A stretch of DNA of 64,000 nucleotides from contig NZ_JADOTZ010000001.1 of assembly GCF_015751895.1 (NCBI RefSeq), positions 1,364,001-1,428,000 on the forward strand, given 5' to 3'. The position numbers were made by a program, and so were the translations under genes. The first letter of the stretch is position 1. Every line of letters starts with the position of its first letter. The notes beneath the pieces were generated by a model. The model was not told the DNA's origin. It did not search any database and saw only the letters and a program-made list of their open reading frames with translations. The stretch comes from Zhihengliuella flava (GTDB lineage Bacteria > Actinomycetota > Actinomycetes > Actinomycetales > Micrococcaceae). Positions 1 to 9,042 of the stretch are shown here, piece after piece.

Positions 1-1624
1 AGCGCCGCCCGAGGGCCGGGGCCACCTCCGCCGCGTCCGTGCCAGGCGGCGTGGTGACCTCGATGAAGTTCGGCATCGAGGCGACGTCGTGCCGGAACGC
101 CCGCGTCAAGGAGATGCAGGCGAGCACCAGCACGATCGAGAAGGGGGCCGCCGTGGATATGGACAACGTCTGCAGCGCGGTCAGCGCCACGCTGCCCCCG
201 ACGACCAGCAGGATGGCGGCCGCGGCGCCCTCCAACACCGCCCAGTAGATGCGCGTGCCGGTGGAGGTGTGCGTGCTGCCGCCGCTGGCCAGCATGTCGA
301 TCACCAGGGACCCCGAGTCCGAGGAGGTGACGAAGAAGAACACCACCACCACCATGGCGATCACGCTCAGGAGCGTGGTGAGCGGGAAGGATTCGAAGAA
401 TTGGAATAGCGCGGTGGTGCTGCTGACCGCGCCGTCGGTCACCATGTTGGCGGTGCCTTCCCGTTGGAACAGGATGGCGGTGTCGCCAAAGATCGTGAAC
501 CAGACCAAGCTGACCAGGGTCGGGGCCAGCAGCACGCCGACGATGAACTCGCGGATGGTGCGGCCGCGGGAAATGCGGGCAATAAACATGCCAACGAAGG
601 GTGCCCAGCTAATCCACCAGCCCCAGTAGAAGATGGTCCACGCTGCCTCCCACCCGTCGGTGGAGAACGGGCCAGAGTGGAACATGGTTTCCGGCAGGAT
701 GGTCAGGTAGTTGCCTAGATTCTCCGGGAAGGCCTTGAGCAGAAACAGGGTGGGCCCCAGCAGGAAGATCACCAGTGCCAGCAGCGCGGCGACGGACATG
801 TTGAAGTTGGACAACCACTTCAGGCCCTTGTGCACGCCGGAGACCACGGAGAAAGTGGCCACCAGCGTGATGGCGGCGACAATCGTGATGATCAGCCAAT
901 TGGACGTCTCGGCCCAGCCGAGGAATTCGAGGCCGCCGAGGATTTGGCTGACGCCAAACCCGAACGACGTCGCCACGCCGAACAGGGTGCCTACGATCGC
1001 CACCGTGTCGATCGCGTGCCCCATCCACCCCTCGACGCGCTGACGCCCGAGCAACGGCTCGAGGAGCCACCGGACGGCCAGCGGTCGGCCGCGGCGGAAG
1101 GTCATGTAGGCCAGTCCCAAGCCAACGATGGAGTAGATGGCCCACGGATGCAGGCCCCAGTGCAGCATGACCACGCCCATGGACCCGTTGATGGCCGCGT
1201 CAGATTCTGACTCGATGCCGTACGGGGGCGTGATGTAGTGGCTGAGCGGCTCAGCGACGCTGAAGAAGACGAGGCCGATGCCCATGCCAGCGCTAAAGAG
1301 CATCATGAACCATGACGCCATGCCGAACTCGGGCTGCTCGTCATCCCGCCCGAGGCGGATGCGGCCGATTTTGGAGACGGCGAAGTAGATGGCGAAAGCC
1401 AAGAAGATGTTGACGGCGATGACGTACCACCAGCCGACGCCGTCGGAAATCGCTGTGTTGAGCTGGCTGGTGGCCTCCTCCAGCGCGTCGCCAGCGGCCT
1501 GGCTGAAGATCACCGTTCCGCCGAGCAGGGCGAAGATCACGATCGAGGCCGGCCAAAAGACCGGCTTGAGAATTTTGGCCCGGGGCGCGGCGTGGGACGT
1601 GGCCCCGGAAGGTGCGGATGACAT
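1..1624 (-). CDS. BCCT family betaine/carnitine/choline transporter (C-terminus outside window)
   Basis: Secondary transporter for quaternary ammonium osmolytes such as glycine betaine, in the cytoplasmic membrane. Reading the minus strand from an ATG at 1624 gives an uninterrupted protein running off the left edge (about 541 residues seen). It has many hydrophobic segments and the family signature region GWWISWAPFVGMFIARISRG; the segment GMGIGLVFFSVAEP is also typical. The start has a strong GAGGAGG ribosome site seven or so bases upstream. It is a different paralog from the choline-operon carrier near 50 kb, and its aromatic/acidic residue pattern was not sufficient to assign the substrate. 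No partner gene is visible before the nag operon, which runs in the same direction. Confidence 0.93.
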   Translation of the reverse strand, partial: MSSAPSGATSHAAPRAKILKPVFWPASIVIFALLGGTVIFSQAAGDALEEATSQLNTAISDGVGWWYVIAVNIFLAFAIYFAVSKIGRIRLGRDDEQPEFGMASWFMMLFSAGMGIGLVFFSVAEPLSHYITPPYGIESESDAAINGSMGVVMLHWGLHPWAIYSIVGLGLAYMTFRRGRPLAVRWLLEPLLGRQRVEGWMGHAIDTVAIVGTLFGVATSFGFGVSQILGGLEFLGWAETSNWLIITIVAAITLVATFSVVSGVHKGLKWLSNFNMSVAALLALVIFLLGPTLFLLKAFPENLGNYLTILPETMFHSGPFSTDGWEAAWTIFYWGWWISWAPFVGMFIARISRGRTIREFIVGVLLAPTLVSLVWFTIFGDTAILFQREGTANMVTDGAVSSTTALFQFFESFPLTTLLSVIAMVVVVFFFVTSSDSGSLVIDMLASGGSTHTSTGTRIYWAVLEGAAAAILLVVGGSVALTALQTLSISTAAPFSIVLVLACISLTRAFRHDVASMPNFIEVTTPPGTDAAEVAPALGRR

Positions 1625-1753
1625 GTCAAAACCTCCTCAGTCCGGGCAGGACGTCGGCGGCACGACAGCGCCGTCTGGCGGCTCGCCCGTACCGCTGAAC
1701 TTAGCAGGTTGTGACGTGAATCGCACCGGTTCCGCGCAAGATTTTCGGCCGCG

Positions 1754-2923
1754 TCAGCGCCCGGTTGCCCCGGCCAGGACCACGTCCACCACGCGCAGGT
1801 CCGCGTCCAGCACCACGGCGTCGGCCCGCAGGCCCGGCGCCAGATCCCCGACGTCGTCCCAGCCCACCGCGCGCGCCGGGGTGGTGGAGGTCTGCCGGAC
1901 GGCGGCCAGCCACGCGGCGGCGTCGGGCTCCTCCCCAGAGTCCGCGTCGCGTCCGCCCGCCCGGGCCAGCGCGCCGCGGAAGAGCGCGTCCATCGTGGCG
2001 GTGCTGCCGGCGATCGAACCGCCGGAGGCAATCCGCGCCACCGAGTTGCGGACTTCCACCCGCATGGACCCCAAGTCGAAATCGCCGTCGCCCAGCTGGG
2101 CCGCAGCCATCGCATCGGTGATGAGGGCCAGGCGCTCGTCCCCGGCCATGGCACGAATGTGGCGCATGAGGCTCGGGTGCACGTGGACCCCGTCCGCGAT
2201 CAGCTCAACCACCACGCGCGGATCCTCGAGCAGTGCCGCCACGGCGCCGGGCTCGCGGTGGTGCAGCGGCGGCATGGCATTGAAGAGGTGCGTGCCCACG
2301 GTAGCGCCTGCCGCGATGGCAGCGCGGGTGGTCTCCCAGTCCGCGTCGGTGTGGCCGACGGCGGCCACCGCTCCGGCGGCCACCACCTGGCGGATGGCGT
2401 CCAGCGCGCCTGGCAGCTCAGGGGCGATAGTGACCAGGCGAATGTGCCCGCGCCCGGCCCGCAGGACGCGTTCGACGTCGTCGGCCGTGGGCGCGCACAG
2501 GTGTTCCGGGTCGTGCGCCCCACAGCGCTGGGCGCTCAGCCACGGGCCCTCGAGGTGGATACCCCGCACCACGGACGCCTCCACGAGGTCGGCGAGGCAC
2601 TCCACGGAGGCCACCAGCCGGTCCATCGGCAGCGTCACCAGGCTGGCCATCGTCGTGGTGGTGCCCTGACGCAGGTGGGTCTGGCGAGCCTGCCGGATGG
2701 AGGCCGGGTTCAGGTCAATGTAGGAGCCCCCGCCGCCGCCGTGGACGTGGATGTCCACAAATCCGGGGACGATCGTCGCCTCCCCGTAGTCGACGTCCAC
2801 GCGTGGGTGCCGCCCGGAGCCGACGGCGACAACGCGCCCCTGCGCCGTCTCCACCCAGCCCGGCTCGTGCACGGCCGTAGCGGTCACCACGCGGGCGGCG
2901 GCCCGCACACACGTGGCGCTCAC
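1754..2923 (-). CDS. nagA: N-acetylglucosamine-6-phosphate deacetylase
   Basis: Amidohydrolase that removes acetate from GlcNAc-6-P to give glucosamine-6-P. The metal-binding HVH motif is at residues 59-61 after GFVDI, followed by a glycine run. HLEGPW, GHTDA and ITDAM supply the other expected metal and catalytic positions. A longer upstream reading is open, but a GTG at 2923 overlaps the nagB stop (GTGA), has GGAG upstream and gives 389 aa, the usual family length. It is the last gene of a nagK-nagB-nagA operon, so the product feeds straight into NagB. Confidence 0.93.
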   Translation of the reverse strand: MSATCVRAAARVVTATAVHEPGWVETAQGRVVAVGSGRHPRVDVDYGEATIVPGFVDIHVHGGGGGSYIDLNPASIRQARQTHLRQGTTTTMASLVTLPMDRLVASVECLADLVEASVVRGIHLEGPWLSAQRCGAHDPEHLCAPTADDVERVLRAGRGHIRLVTIAPELPGALDAIRQVVAAGAVAAVGHTDADWETTRAAIAAGATVGTHLFNAMPPLHHREPGAVAALLEDPRVVVELIADGVHVHPSLMRHIRAMAGDERLALITDAMAAAQLGDGDFDLGSMRVEVRNSVARIASGGSIAGSTATMDALFRGALARAGGRDADSGEEPDAAAWLAAVRQTSTTPARAVGWDDVGDLAPGLRADAVVLDADLRVVDVVLAGATGR

Positions 2924-3720
2924 GGGTGCTCTCCTGGAGCGAACCGCTGCCACGCAGGCAGGTTTTCGTAGGTGTAGCGGTAGTAGTCGGCCAGTTCCAG
3001 TCGCGCGGCGGCGGCCTCGTCCAACACCACAAGCGCGTGGGGGTGCAGTTGCAGGGCGGACGCGGGGCACATGCTGCTCAGCGGCCCCTCGATCATCGCG
3101 TGCACCGCCTCCGCCTTGGCCTCACCCGTGGCCACGAGCACCAGCTCGCGCGCGTCGAGGATGGTGCCGAGCCCTTGCGTCAGGCAGTGGGTCGGGACGT
3201 CCTCCGCGGCGTCGAAAAAGCGGGCGTTGTCCGCGCGGGTGCGCGGGGCCAGCGTCTTGATCCGGGTCCGGGAGGCGAACGACGACGTGGGCTCGTTGAA
3301 GCCGATGTGCCCGTTGGCGCCGATCCCGAGGATTTGCACGTCCACGCCGGACGCGGCCCGGATCTGCGCCTCGTAGTCCGCCGCGGCGGCCTCGAGATCC
3401 GCGGCGGCGCCATCCGGGACGTGGACCAGTTCCGGGCTGAGCCCGAGCGGCTCGGTCACCGTGCGGCGAATGACGTGGTGGTAGCTCTGCGGATGGCTCG
3501 GCGCGAGGCCCACGTACTCATCGAGGGCGAAGGCGCGCACCGCGCCCACGCGCAGCCGTCCCTGCCGCACCCGCTCGGCGAGGTCTGCGTAGATTGCCAG
3601 CGGCGAGGACCCGGTGGCCAAGCCGAGGACGGCATCCGGGCGGCGCTCGATGACCTGAGCGATTTTGGCTGCGGCGGTACGCCCCACCTCGGCGGCCGAG
3701 GGCAGGATGACTACTTGCAC
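2920..3720 (-). CDS. nagB: Glucosamine-6-phosphate deaminase
   Basis: Converts glucosamine-6-P to fructose-6-P and ammonia, the step that brings amino sugars into glycolysis. The 266-aa protein shows LATGSSP (34-40), FALDEYVGL with the Asp near residue 67, and GIGANGHIGFNEP, which holds the catalytic His and Glu of the NagB/RpiA fold. The GTG start at 3720 has AAGGAG six bases upstream and lies inside the end of the preceding kinase gene. The stop overlaps the nagA start by four bases, so the three genes are translationally coupled. Confidence 0.95.
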   Translation of the reverse strand: MQVVILPSAAEVGRTAAAKIAQVIERRPDAVLGLATGSSPLAIYADLAERVRQGRLRVGAVRAFALDEYVGLAPSHPQSYHHVIRRTVTEPLGLSPELVHVPDGAAADLEAAAADYEAQIRAASGVDVQILGIGANGHIGFNEPTSSFASRTRIKTLAPRTRADNARFFDAAEDVPTHCLTQGLGTILDARELVLVATGEAKAEAVHAMIEGPLSSMCPASALQLHPHALVVLDEAAAARLELADYYRYTYENLPAWQRFAPGEHP

Positions 3721-4748
3721 GTGTTCTCCTTGCGACGTTCTTCGGCGAGGTCGGTGGGCATCTCCAGCCGCTGGGCGAGCCGCACCGCCCCGTGCACCGG
3801 CTCGTTCTCCAGCACCCGGACGTCCCGCAACCCGTGGGCGGCCAACCCGGAGGCGATCAGCCGCTGCAGTAACGGCTGATGCACCACGAGGCCGCCGGCG
3901 GCGACCACCGGCAGCGCCGGGGCAGGTGCGGCGTCGTCGGGCAGCGTCAGGCGGGAGGCGACGCGGGCCACCAGCTCGGTCAGGGCCGCGGCGGTGTCCG
4001 TGACGATCTGATGGGCGGCCGCGTCCCCGGACTCGGCCAGCTCGAAGACGAGGTGCGAGTGGTGCGCCCAATAGCGCCGTTCCTGGCGGACGTAGAAGTG
4101 GCCCAAGAGTTCCTCGGGGCCGCCGACCCCGCAGGCCGCGGCGAGCGCTTGGGCCAGGGCGTCCGGTGCCCGGCCCTGATCGACGAGGTCGAGGGCATGG
4201 CGCACGGCGGCACGGACCACCCAGTAGCCGCTGCCTTCATCCCCCAGCAGGTACCCCCAGCCTCCGGCCCGCGCTTCGCGGCTGGGCGCGCTCGTGCCTG
4301 CGCCGGCCGGGGAGTCTCGTCGACCCCAGGCCACGGACCCGGTGCCGGCGATGAGCGCGATGCCTTGCTCCACCCCGGCCGCGGCCAGCAGCAGCTCGGT
4401 GTCATGGACGACGTCGATGCGGGCGTGGGGAACGTGGGCGGCCAGCAGGGCGGCGAACCGGGCGCGAGCCTGCTCCGTGTCCGCCCCGGCGACCCCGGCG
4501 CAGACGCGCGCGGGGCTCGAGTGCGCCCCGGCGAGTTCGCTAAAGATGGCGCGCAACTGCAGGTCCGCGGCGTCGACCCCCACGGAGGCCAGATTGGCGC
4601 TGCCGGCCTTGACCTCCGCCACCTCGCGGCCGTCCACGGACAGGATGGCGTGAGTCTTGGATCCACCGACGTCGAGCCCGACGACCACGCGTTCGGCGGG
4701 CAAGGCGCTGCTCGCTCCAGACTCTCCGGTGTCACCGGCTCTGCCCAC
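3711..4748 (-). CDS. BadF/BadG/BcrA/BcrD-type ATPase, probable N-acetylglucosamine kinase
   Basis: Predicted sugar kinase of the ASKHA fold that would phosphorylate GlcNAc at O6. Residues 22-32 carry the phosphate-1 loop with DVGGSKT. Further on are VCAGVAGAD, the second phosphate loop in LIAGTGSVAWG, LGDEGSGYWV, and VVAAGGLV near the C-terminus. The length of 345 aa is normal. The GTG start at 4748 has AAAGGA seven bases upstream. It is first in the nag operon, overlaps nagB by 10 bp, and faces a divergent GntR regulator across about 160 bp. GlcNAc is favoured over other sugars by context; substrate is inferred. Confidence 0.85.
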   Translation of the reverse strand: MGRAGDTGESGASSALPAERVVVGLDVGGSKTHAILSVDGREVAEVKAGSANLASVGVDAADLQLRAIFSELAGAHSSPARVCAGVAGADTEQARARFAALLAAHVPHARIDVVHDTELLLAAAGVEQGIALIAGTGSVAWGRRDSPAGAGTSAPSREARAGGWGYLLGDEGSGYWVVRAAVRHALDLVDQGRAPDALAQALAAACGVGGPEELLGHFYVRQERRYWAHHSHLVFELAESGDAAAHQIVTDTAAALTELVARVASRLTLPDDAAPAPALPVVAAGGLVVHQPLLQRLIASGLAAHGLRDVRVLENEPVHGAVRLAQRLEMPTDLAEERRKENTCK

Positions 4749-4851
4749 GGCAGCATCCTTTCGATGGGGGCGGTCCCGTCAGGGCGCCGTCAGGTTGACC
4801 TTGGTGCGCGGCTCGATCCGCGCCACACAGGTTGATCCGCACTGGAAATAA

Positions 4852-4867
4852 ATTGGCATAGACCAAT
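4852..4867. promoter_or_regulatory. DasR/NagR-like operator (dre-type palindrome)
   Basis: A 16-bp dyad, ATTGG-N6-CCAAT (ATTGGCATAGACCAAT), sits between the divergent nag operon and its GntR/UTRA regulator. It matches the Streptomyces DasR consensus AGTGGTCTAGACCACT at 12 of 16 positions as I remember that consensus. Its place 44 bp before the regulator start and 104 bp before nagK would let one site control both directions. Binding is inferred. Confidence 0.7.
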
Positions 4868-4910
4868 ATGCTGTGTCAAGAGCGCTCCGTCCACCACCCG
4901 AGGGATCACC

Positions 4911-5603
4911 ATGAGTCTTCCGAAGTACTACGAGCAGAAATTGCGCATCCTCGAGATCATCGCGCAGCTGCCCGTCGGCGCCATGATCCCCACCGAGCGG
5001 GAGTTGGCCGAGCGCTTCGCCACCTCACGCACCACCATTCGCACGGCCATCGCCGAGCTCGTCGTCGAGGGCCGCCTGGCTCGGACGCAAGGGCGCGGGA
5101 CCTTCGTCGCCGCCCCCAAGAAAATCCACGTCCGCCAGATGACCTCCTTCAGTGAGGACATGACGGGTTATAAGACGGACAGCGTCATCTTGCACCTCGA
5201 GCGCCTCCCCGCCCCGGACGACGTCGCCGCGCACCTGAAGGTGGAGCCGGGAACCACCGTCACGGTGCTGCAGCGGCTGCGGCGCCAGGAGGGCGAGCCG
5301 CTGGCGATCGAGACGGCCCACCTGCCGGGCGAGATGCCGGGACTCGAGAGCGAATTAGCCCGCCGGGGCTCGTTGTACGCGACGCTGCGGGATGCCTACA
5401 GGATCCACCTCGCCGCCGCGGAGGACCAGGTGGAGACAGCGCTCGCAGGGGCGCACGACGCGAAGGTCCTCGGCGTCGAAACCGGGCACCCGCTGCTCCA
5501 GGTCCAGCGCACGGCCTACGACCCGGAGGGAGCCGTCGCGGAATGGACCCGCGGCTTCTTCCGCGGGGACCGGTTCCGCTTCATCGCGCGGATCAGCAAC
5601 TAG
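4911..5603 (+). CDS. GntR-family regulator with UTRA domain (NagR/DasR-like)
   Basis: Transcription factor expected to repress the amino-sugar genes and release DNA on binding GlcN-6-P or GlcNAc-6-P. Residues 1-70 form a winged helix, with the recognition region RFATSRTTIRTAIAELVVEG. Residues of about 90-230 form the UTRA effector domain, with VTVLQRLRRQEGEPLAIETAHLP split across its first strands and FFRGDRFRF at the end. The 230-aa length is typical. It is divergent from nagK-nagB-nagA with a dre-like palindrome between them. Effector and autoregulation are inferred from family and position. Confidence 0.88.
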   Translation: MSLPKYYEQKLRILEIIAQLPVGAMIPTERELAERFATSRTTIRTAIAELVVEGRLARTQGRGTFVAAPKKIHVRQMTSFSEDMTGYKTDSVILHLERLPAPDDVAAHLKVEPGTTVTVLQRLRRQEGEPLAIETAHLPGEMPGLESELARRGSLYATLRDAYRIHLAAAEDQVETALAGAHDAKVLGVETGHPLLQVQRTAYDPEGAVAEWTRGFFRGDRFRFIARISN

Positions 5604-5649
5604 GCACGGCGCGCCCTCGTCAGCCGCACGCGCGCGGTACCGTAAGCGC

Positions 5650-6516
5650 ATGAGCACTCCGGGCACTCCCGTGGCACGCTGGGCGCCGCGCCACCGTGGG
5701 TGGAAGCTGGCCCATCACCTGCTGCCCGCGTTCGTCCTCGTCGGAGTCCTCCTCGGCGGGGCCGCGTGGTCCGCCGCCCTCGCCGAATTCCTGCTCGCCG
5801 TTCCGCTCACGGCCCTCGGCCTCGGCGTGGCCTTCTCCATCCTGCGCGAGTACCGCCGCGGTGCCGCGGACGCCCCACCCCATCCTGCCGCCGTCGACAC
5901 CACCACCGGGGCGCGCGCGGCGACCCGCTTCCCCACCTCCCGCGCCTCCGCCGCCACCGCCGGACTCACGGTGGGCGTCGCCGTCGTTACGCTCATTTGC
6001 GCCCTCGCCTTGGGCGCGGACACCGCCACCGAGTTCGACGGCGCCGCGGATTCCCTCCCGCTCATCGCGGCGGTCCTCCTGCTGGCGGTCGGCGTCTCCG
6101 TCCTGGTGGAGGGGGTGCGGATGCTCAAGCTCGCCGTGGACCAGCCACCGGGCGTGTACCTGACCCGCAGCCGGATCGTCACCGTGGGCCAGCAGGCGAC
6201 GCAGGAGGTGTTTTGGAAGGACGTGGTGAGCGTCGACGCCGAGGACCCGCCGCGGCACCGCTACCTCGGCCAGCGTCAGCCCCTCGGCGAGCGCGGGCCC
6301 AGCCGGATCGTCGTCCGTCACCGCGCGGGCGATGCCGCCGGCCCACCGGAGCGGATGGTCATTCTGGTGCAGTACCTCACGTGCGATCCCAACCAGCTGC
6401 TCAGCACGCTCGAGCACTTTGCCGCCCACCCGGGAGATCGCCCGCGACTCGGCACCGAGACCGCACTCACGGACGGCGCGCCGGGCGCCGACCCGCCAGC
6501 GGGCCGCCGTTTCTGA
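5650..6516 (+). CDS. Hypothetical membrane protein with a C-terminal PH-like soluble part
   Basis: I do not recognise a named family. The 288-aa protein has four hydrophobic segments, at roughly residues 25-45, 45-60, 105-125 and 135-155. A soluble stretch follows that begins GVYLTRSRIVTVGQQ and includes VFWKDVVSVDAED, a pattern like bacterial PH (YdbT-type) domains. The start at 5650 has no Shine-Dalgarno site but follows TACCGT by exactly six bases, consistent with a leaderless transcript. It follows the nag regulator by about 45 bp and precedes a secreted nucleotidase; no functional link is evident. Confidence 0.7.
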   Translation: MSTPGTPVARWAPRHRGWKLAHHLLPAFVLVGVLLGGAAWSAALAEFLLAVPLTALGLGVAFSILREYRRGAADAPPHPAAVDTTTGARAATRFPTSRASAATAGLTVGVAVVTLICALALGADTATEFDGAADSLPLIAAVLLLAVGVSVLVEGVRMLKLAVDQPPGVYLTRSRIVTVGQQATQEVFWKDVVSVDAEDPPRHRYLGQRQPLGERGPSRIVVRHRAGDAAGPPERMVILVQYLTCDPNQLLSTLEHFAAHPGDRPRLGTETALTDGAPGADPPAGRRF

Positions 6517-6658
6517 AAGAAACCATTCACATCGCCGCGGGCAACGGCTAGGCTCACTCGCAACACCAAGTACAATCGCTCACGTTGCATTAACCCGCCC
6601 GCAATGTTGGCGCGCTTGGATAGAGCTTGCCGTTTCAACCATTCGACGGGGGAAAACC

Positions 6659-8944
6659 ATGTCTCAGTCCGCCCGAGCGCGCTCGCCGCGCTCGCCCATC
6701 ACCCGCACAGCGTGCGCCGCCGCGGTGACCGTCCTCGGCACCTCGCTGCTTGCTCCGGCCGCCTTTGCGGAGCCCGCGGAGCCGGGCACCACCACGATCG
6801 ACCTCTACGGGATCAACGATTTTCACGGCCGCATTTCCGAGGATCTGTACAACGGCTCCGTAGGCGTCGCCTCCATGGCCTCCGCCTTCGCGGCCCTGCA
6901 GGCCGAGAATGAGAACTCGCTCTTCGTCTCGGCTGGAGACAACATCGGCGCCTCCACCTTCGAGTCGATGTCCCAGCAGGACAACCCCACCATCGACGCG
7001 CTGGGCCTCGCGGGCCTGAGTGTCTCCGCGGTGGGCAACCACGAATTTGACCGCGGCATGACGGACCTGACGGACCGCGTCATCCCCCGCTGGGCGGATG
7101 CCACCGGTGAGGAGGGCGCCGACTTGGCGCTCGGCGCCAACGTGTACGACGCAGAAGGTAACCCCGCGCTGAAGGAGTACGCCCTCCGGGACATGGGCGG
7201 CGTGACGGTCGGCTTCGTCGGCACCGTGACGGAGAAGACCTCCACGCTCGTCTCCCCCGATGGCATCGCGGGCCTGACCTTCGGCAATCAGGTCGAGGCC
7301 GTCAACCGCGTCTCGGCTCAGCTCTCCGACGGCAACGCGGACAACGGCGAGGCCGACGTCGTGGTGGTCTTGGCCCACGACGGTTCGGAGACCACGGAGT
7401 GTTCCGCGATCGCCTCCGAAGGCTCGGGCTACGCGAACTTGGTGAACAATGCCTCCGCGGACGTGGACGCCATCTTCTCCGGCCACACCCACCTCGGCTA
7501 CGCCTGCGAGCTCAACGGCCGCCCCGTGGTCCAGGGCCACCAGTACGGCACCGCCTTCGCCAAGGTGAGCTTCGAGGTGGACGCCGAGGGCCAGATCGTC
7601 GACTCCCACCAGGCCCTCATGACGCTCACCGATGACGAGGGCAAGGCGATCTACGCGCAGGATCCCGACGTGCAGAACATCGTCGACGCGGCGGTCGCCG
7701 AAGCCGACGTCGTGGGGTCCGAGCCGCTCGGCACCATCACCGATGACATCCTGCGCGGTGGCGCCGAGCCGGGCAGCGACCGCGGCGTCGAGTCCACCCT
7801 CGGCAACCTCGTCGCGGACATCCAGCTGTGGGCCACTTCCAACGACTCCTATGCCGGAGTCCCCGCGGAGATCGCCTTCATGAACCCGGGCGGCCTTCGC
7901 GCCGACCTCACCTACGCGGACAGCGATGGCGAGGGCGACGGCGTCGTCACGTTCAAGGAAGCCGCGGACGTGCAGCCGTTTGCTAACACGCTGGTGACCA
8001 TGGACCTCACCGGTGCGGACCTGAAGAACCTGCTCGAGAAGCAGTGGCAGCCGGAGGGCTCCTCCCGCGCCAAGCTGCACCTCGGCATCTCCGAGGGCTT
8101 TTCCTACGAATACGATCCGGAGGCCGCCACCGGCGAGCACATCACCTACCTCGAATTCAACGGCGAGGAAGTGGACCCGGCCGCCACCTACCGCGTGGTG
8201 ACCAACTCCTTCCTCGCCGCCGGCGGGGACAACTTCGCCACGTTCCTTGAGGGCACCGACGTCGCCGACTCCGGTCAGGTGGACATCGACGCCACCGTGA
8301 ACTTCTTCGCCGCGCACGACGACGTCGCCCCGGCCCCGCTGGGCCGCGCAGCCGTCGCGTCGGTCGAGGAGCCCGTCGACGTCCCGTTCACGGATGTGGA
8401 GGGGACCTCGTTTGAGGAGTCGATTCAGTGGTTGTATGGCTCGGGGGTCACGGCGGGTTATACCGATGGGACGTTCCGTCCGCAGCAGTATGTGAAGCGG
8501 TTGGAAATGGCGGGCTTCTTGTACCGGTATGCGGGTGAGGAGTTTGAGGCCGGTTCCGGGGACGTCTTTACGGATATTCCGGCCGGGCATAGCTGGGCTG
8601 AGGAAGTCGGTTGGGCCAAGGCGAACGGGATCACCTCCGGGTACACCGATGGCCGGTTCGGGTCTCAGGAGATGATTACCCGCGGCCAGATGGCGGCGTT
8701 CCTGCAGTCCTATGCACAGAACGTGTACGGGGTGGGGATGGATTTCCAGGCCCCGGCCGAGTCGCCGTTTGCGGATGTCGCTGCCGGCGGTGCGTTCTAT
8801 GGGCCGATTACGTGGCTGGAGTCCACGGGCATCACCGGTGGTTTCGGTGATGAGACGTTCCGGGCCAGCAAGTCCACCACGCGTGGTGAGATGGCGGCGT
8901 TCCTGGAGCGCCTCGATGCCTACCTCGCGGAGCAGGCCAGCTAA
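6659..8944 (+). CDS. Secreted bifunctional metallophosphatase/5'-nucleotidase with SLH-like C-terminal repeats
   Basis: Exported enzyme expected to strip phosphate from nucleotides or UDP-sugars outside the cell. Residues 1-37 are a signal peptide ending AFA. The metallophosphoesterase domain starts with GINDFHGR and has GNHEFD, while GHTHLGY supplies metal-binding histidines. The 5_nucleotid_C domain contains MNPGGLRADL and a GGDNF motif. From about residue 570 three SLH-like repeats follow (FTDVEG.., FTDIPAGHSW, FADVAAGG), each with a GxTxGxxD-type turn, likely anchoring the protein to the cell surface. The ATG at 6659 follows a GGGGG-type ribosome site. The last 575 bp have markedly more T/G-ending codons than the catalytic part. 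Total length 761 aa. Confidence 0.92.
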   Translation: MSQSARARSPRSPITRTACAAAVTVLGTSLLAPAAFAEPAEPGTTTIDLYGINDFHGRISEDLYNGSVGVASMASAFAALQAENENSLFVSAGDNIGASTFESMSQQDNPTIDALGLAGLSVSAVGNHEFDRGMTDLTDRVIPRWADATGEEGADLALGANVYDAEGNPALKEYALRDMGGVTVGFVGTVTEKTSTLVSPDGIAGLTFGNQVEAVNRVSAQLSDGNADNGEADVVVVLAHDGSETTECSAIASEGSGYANLVNNASADVDAIFSGHTHLGYACELNGRPVVQGHQYGTAFAKVSFEVDAEGQIVDSHQALMTLTDDEGKAIYAQDPDVQNIVDAAVAEADVVGSEPLGTITDDILRGGAEPGSDRGVESTLGNLVADIQLWATSNDSYAGVPAEIAFMNPGGLRADLTYADSDGEGDGVVTFKEAADVQPFANTLVTMDLTGADLKNLLEKQWQPEGSSRAKLHLGISEGFSYEYDPEAATGEHITYLEFNGEEVDPAATYRVVTNSFLAAGGDNFATFLEGTDVADSGQVDIDATVNFFAAHDDVAPAPLGRAAVASVEEPVDVPFTDVEGTSFEESIQWLYGSGVTAGYTDGTFRPQQYVKRLEMAGFLYRYAGEEFEAGSGDVFTDIPAGHSWAEEVGWAKANGITSGYTDGRFGSQEMITRGQMAAFLQSYAQNVYGVGMDFQAPAESPFADVAAGGAFYGPITWLESTGITGGFGDETFRASKSTTRGEMAAFLERLDAYLAEQAS

Positions 8945-8960
8945 GCGCTGAGCATCAAGT

Positions 8961-8995
8961 CGCCGGCGCCCCCGCACCAGCGGGCGGCGCCGGCG
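8961..8995 (+). terminator. Hairpin terminator after the nucleotidase gene
   Basis: CGCCGGCGCC-CCCGC, a four-base loop ACCA, then GCGGG-C-GGCGCCGGCG form a 15-bp stem with one bulged C, starting 16 bp after the stop codon. There is no T-tract, as is common in high-GC actinobacteria. Confidence 0.7.
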
Positions 8996-9042
8996 GTGCG
9001 CTTTAATGGGGGCGTACCGCCAACCGCCACGGGAAGGACCGC

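Noticed and set aside
1389-2669. 426-codon plus-strand frame across the BCCT start and nagA
   Set aside because: Ser/Arg/Ala-rich shadow of two well-supported minus-strand genes and their intergenic space.
6635-8977. 780-codon open frame on the minus strand opposite the nucleotidase
   Set aside because: Mirror of a strongly coding gene in GC-rich DNA; composition is His/Arg/Gly-rich with no domain, and the plus-strand protein is unmistakable.
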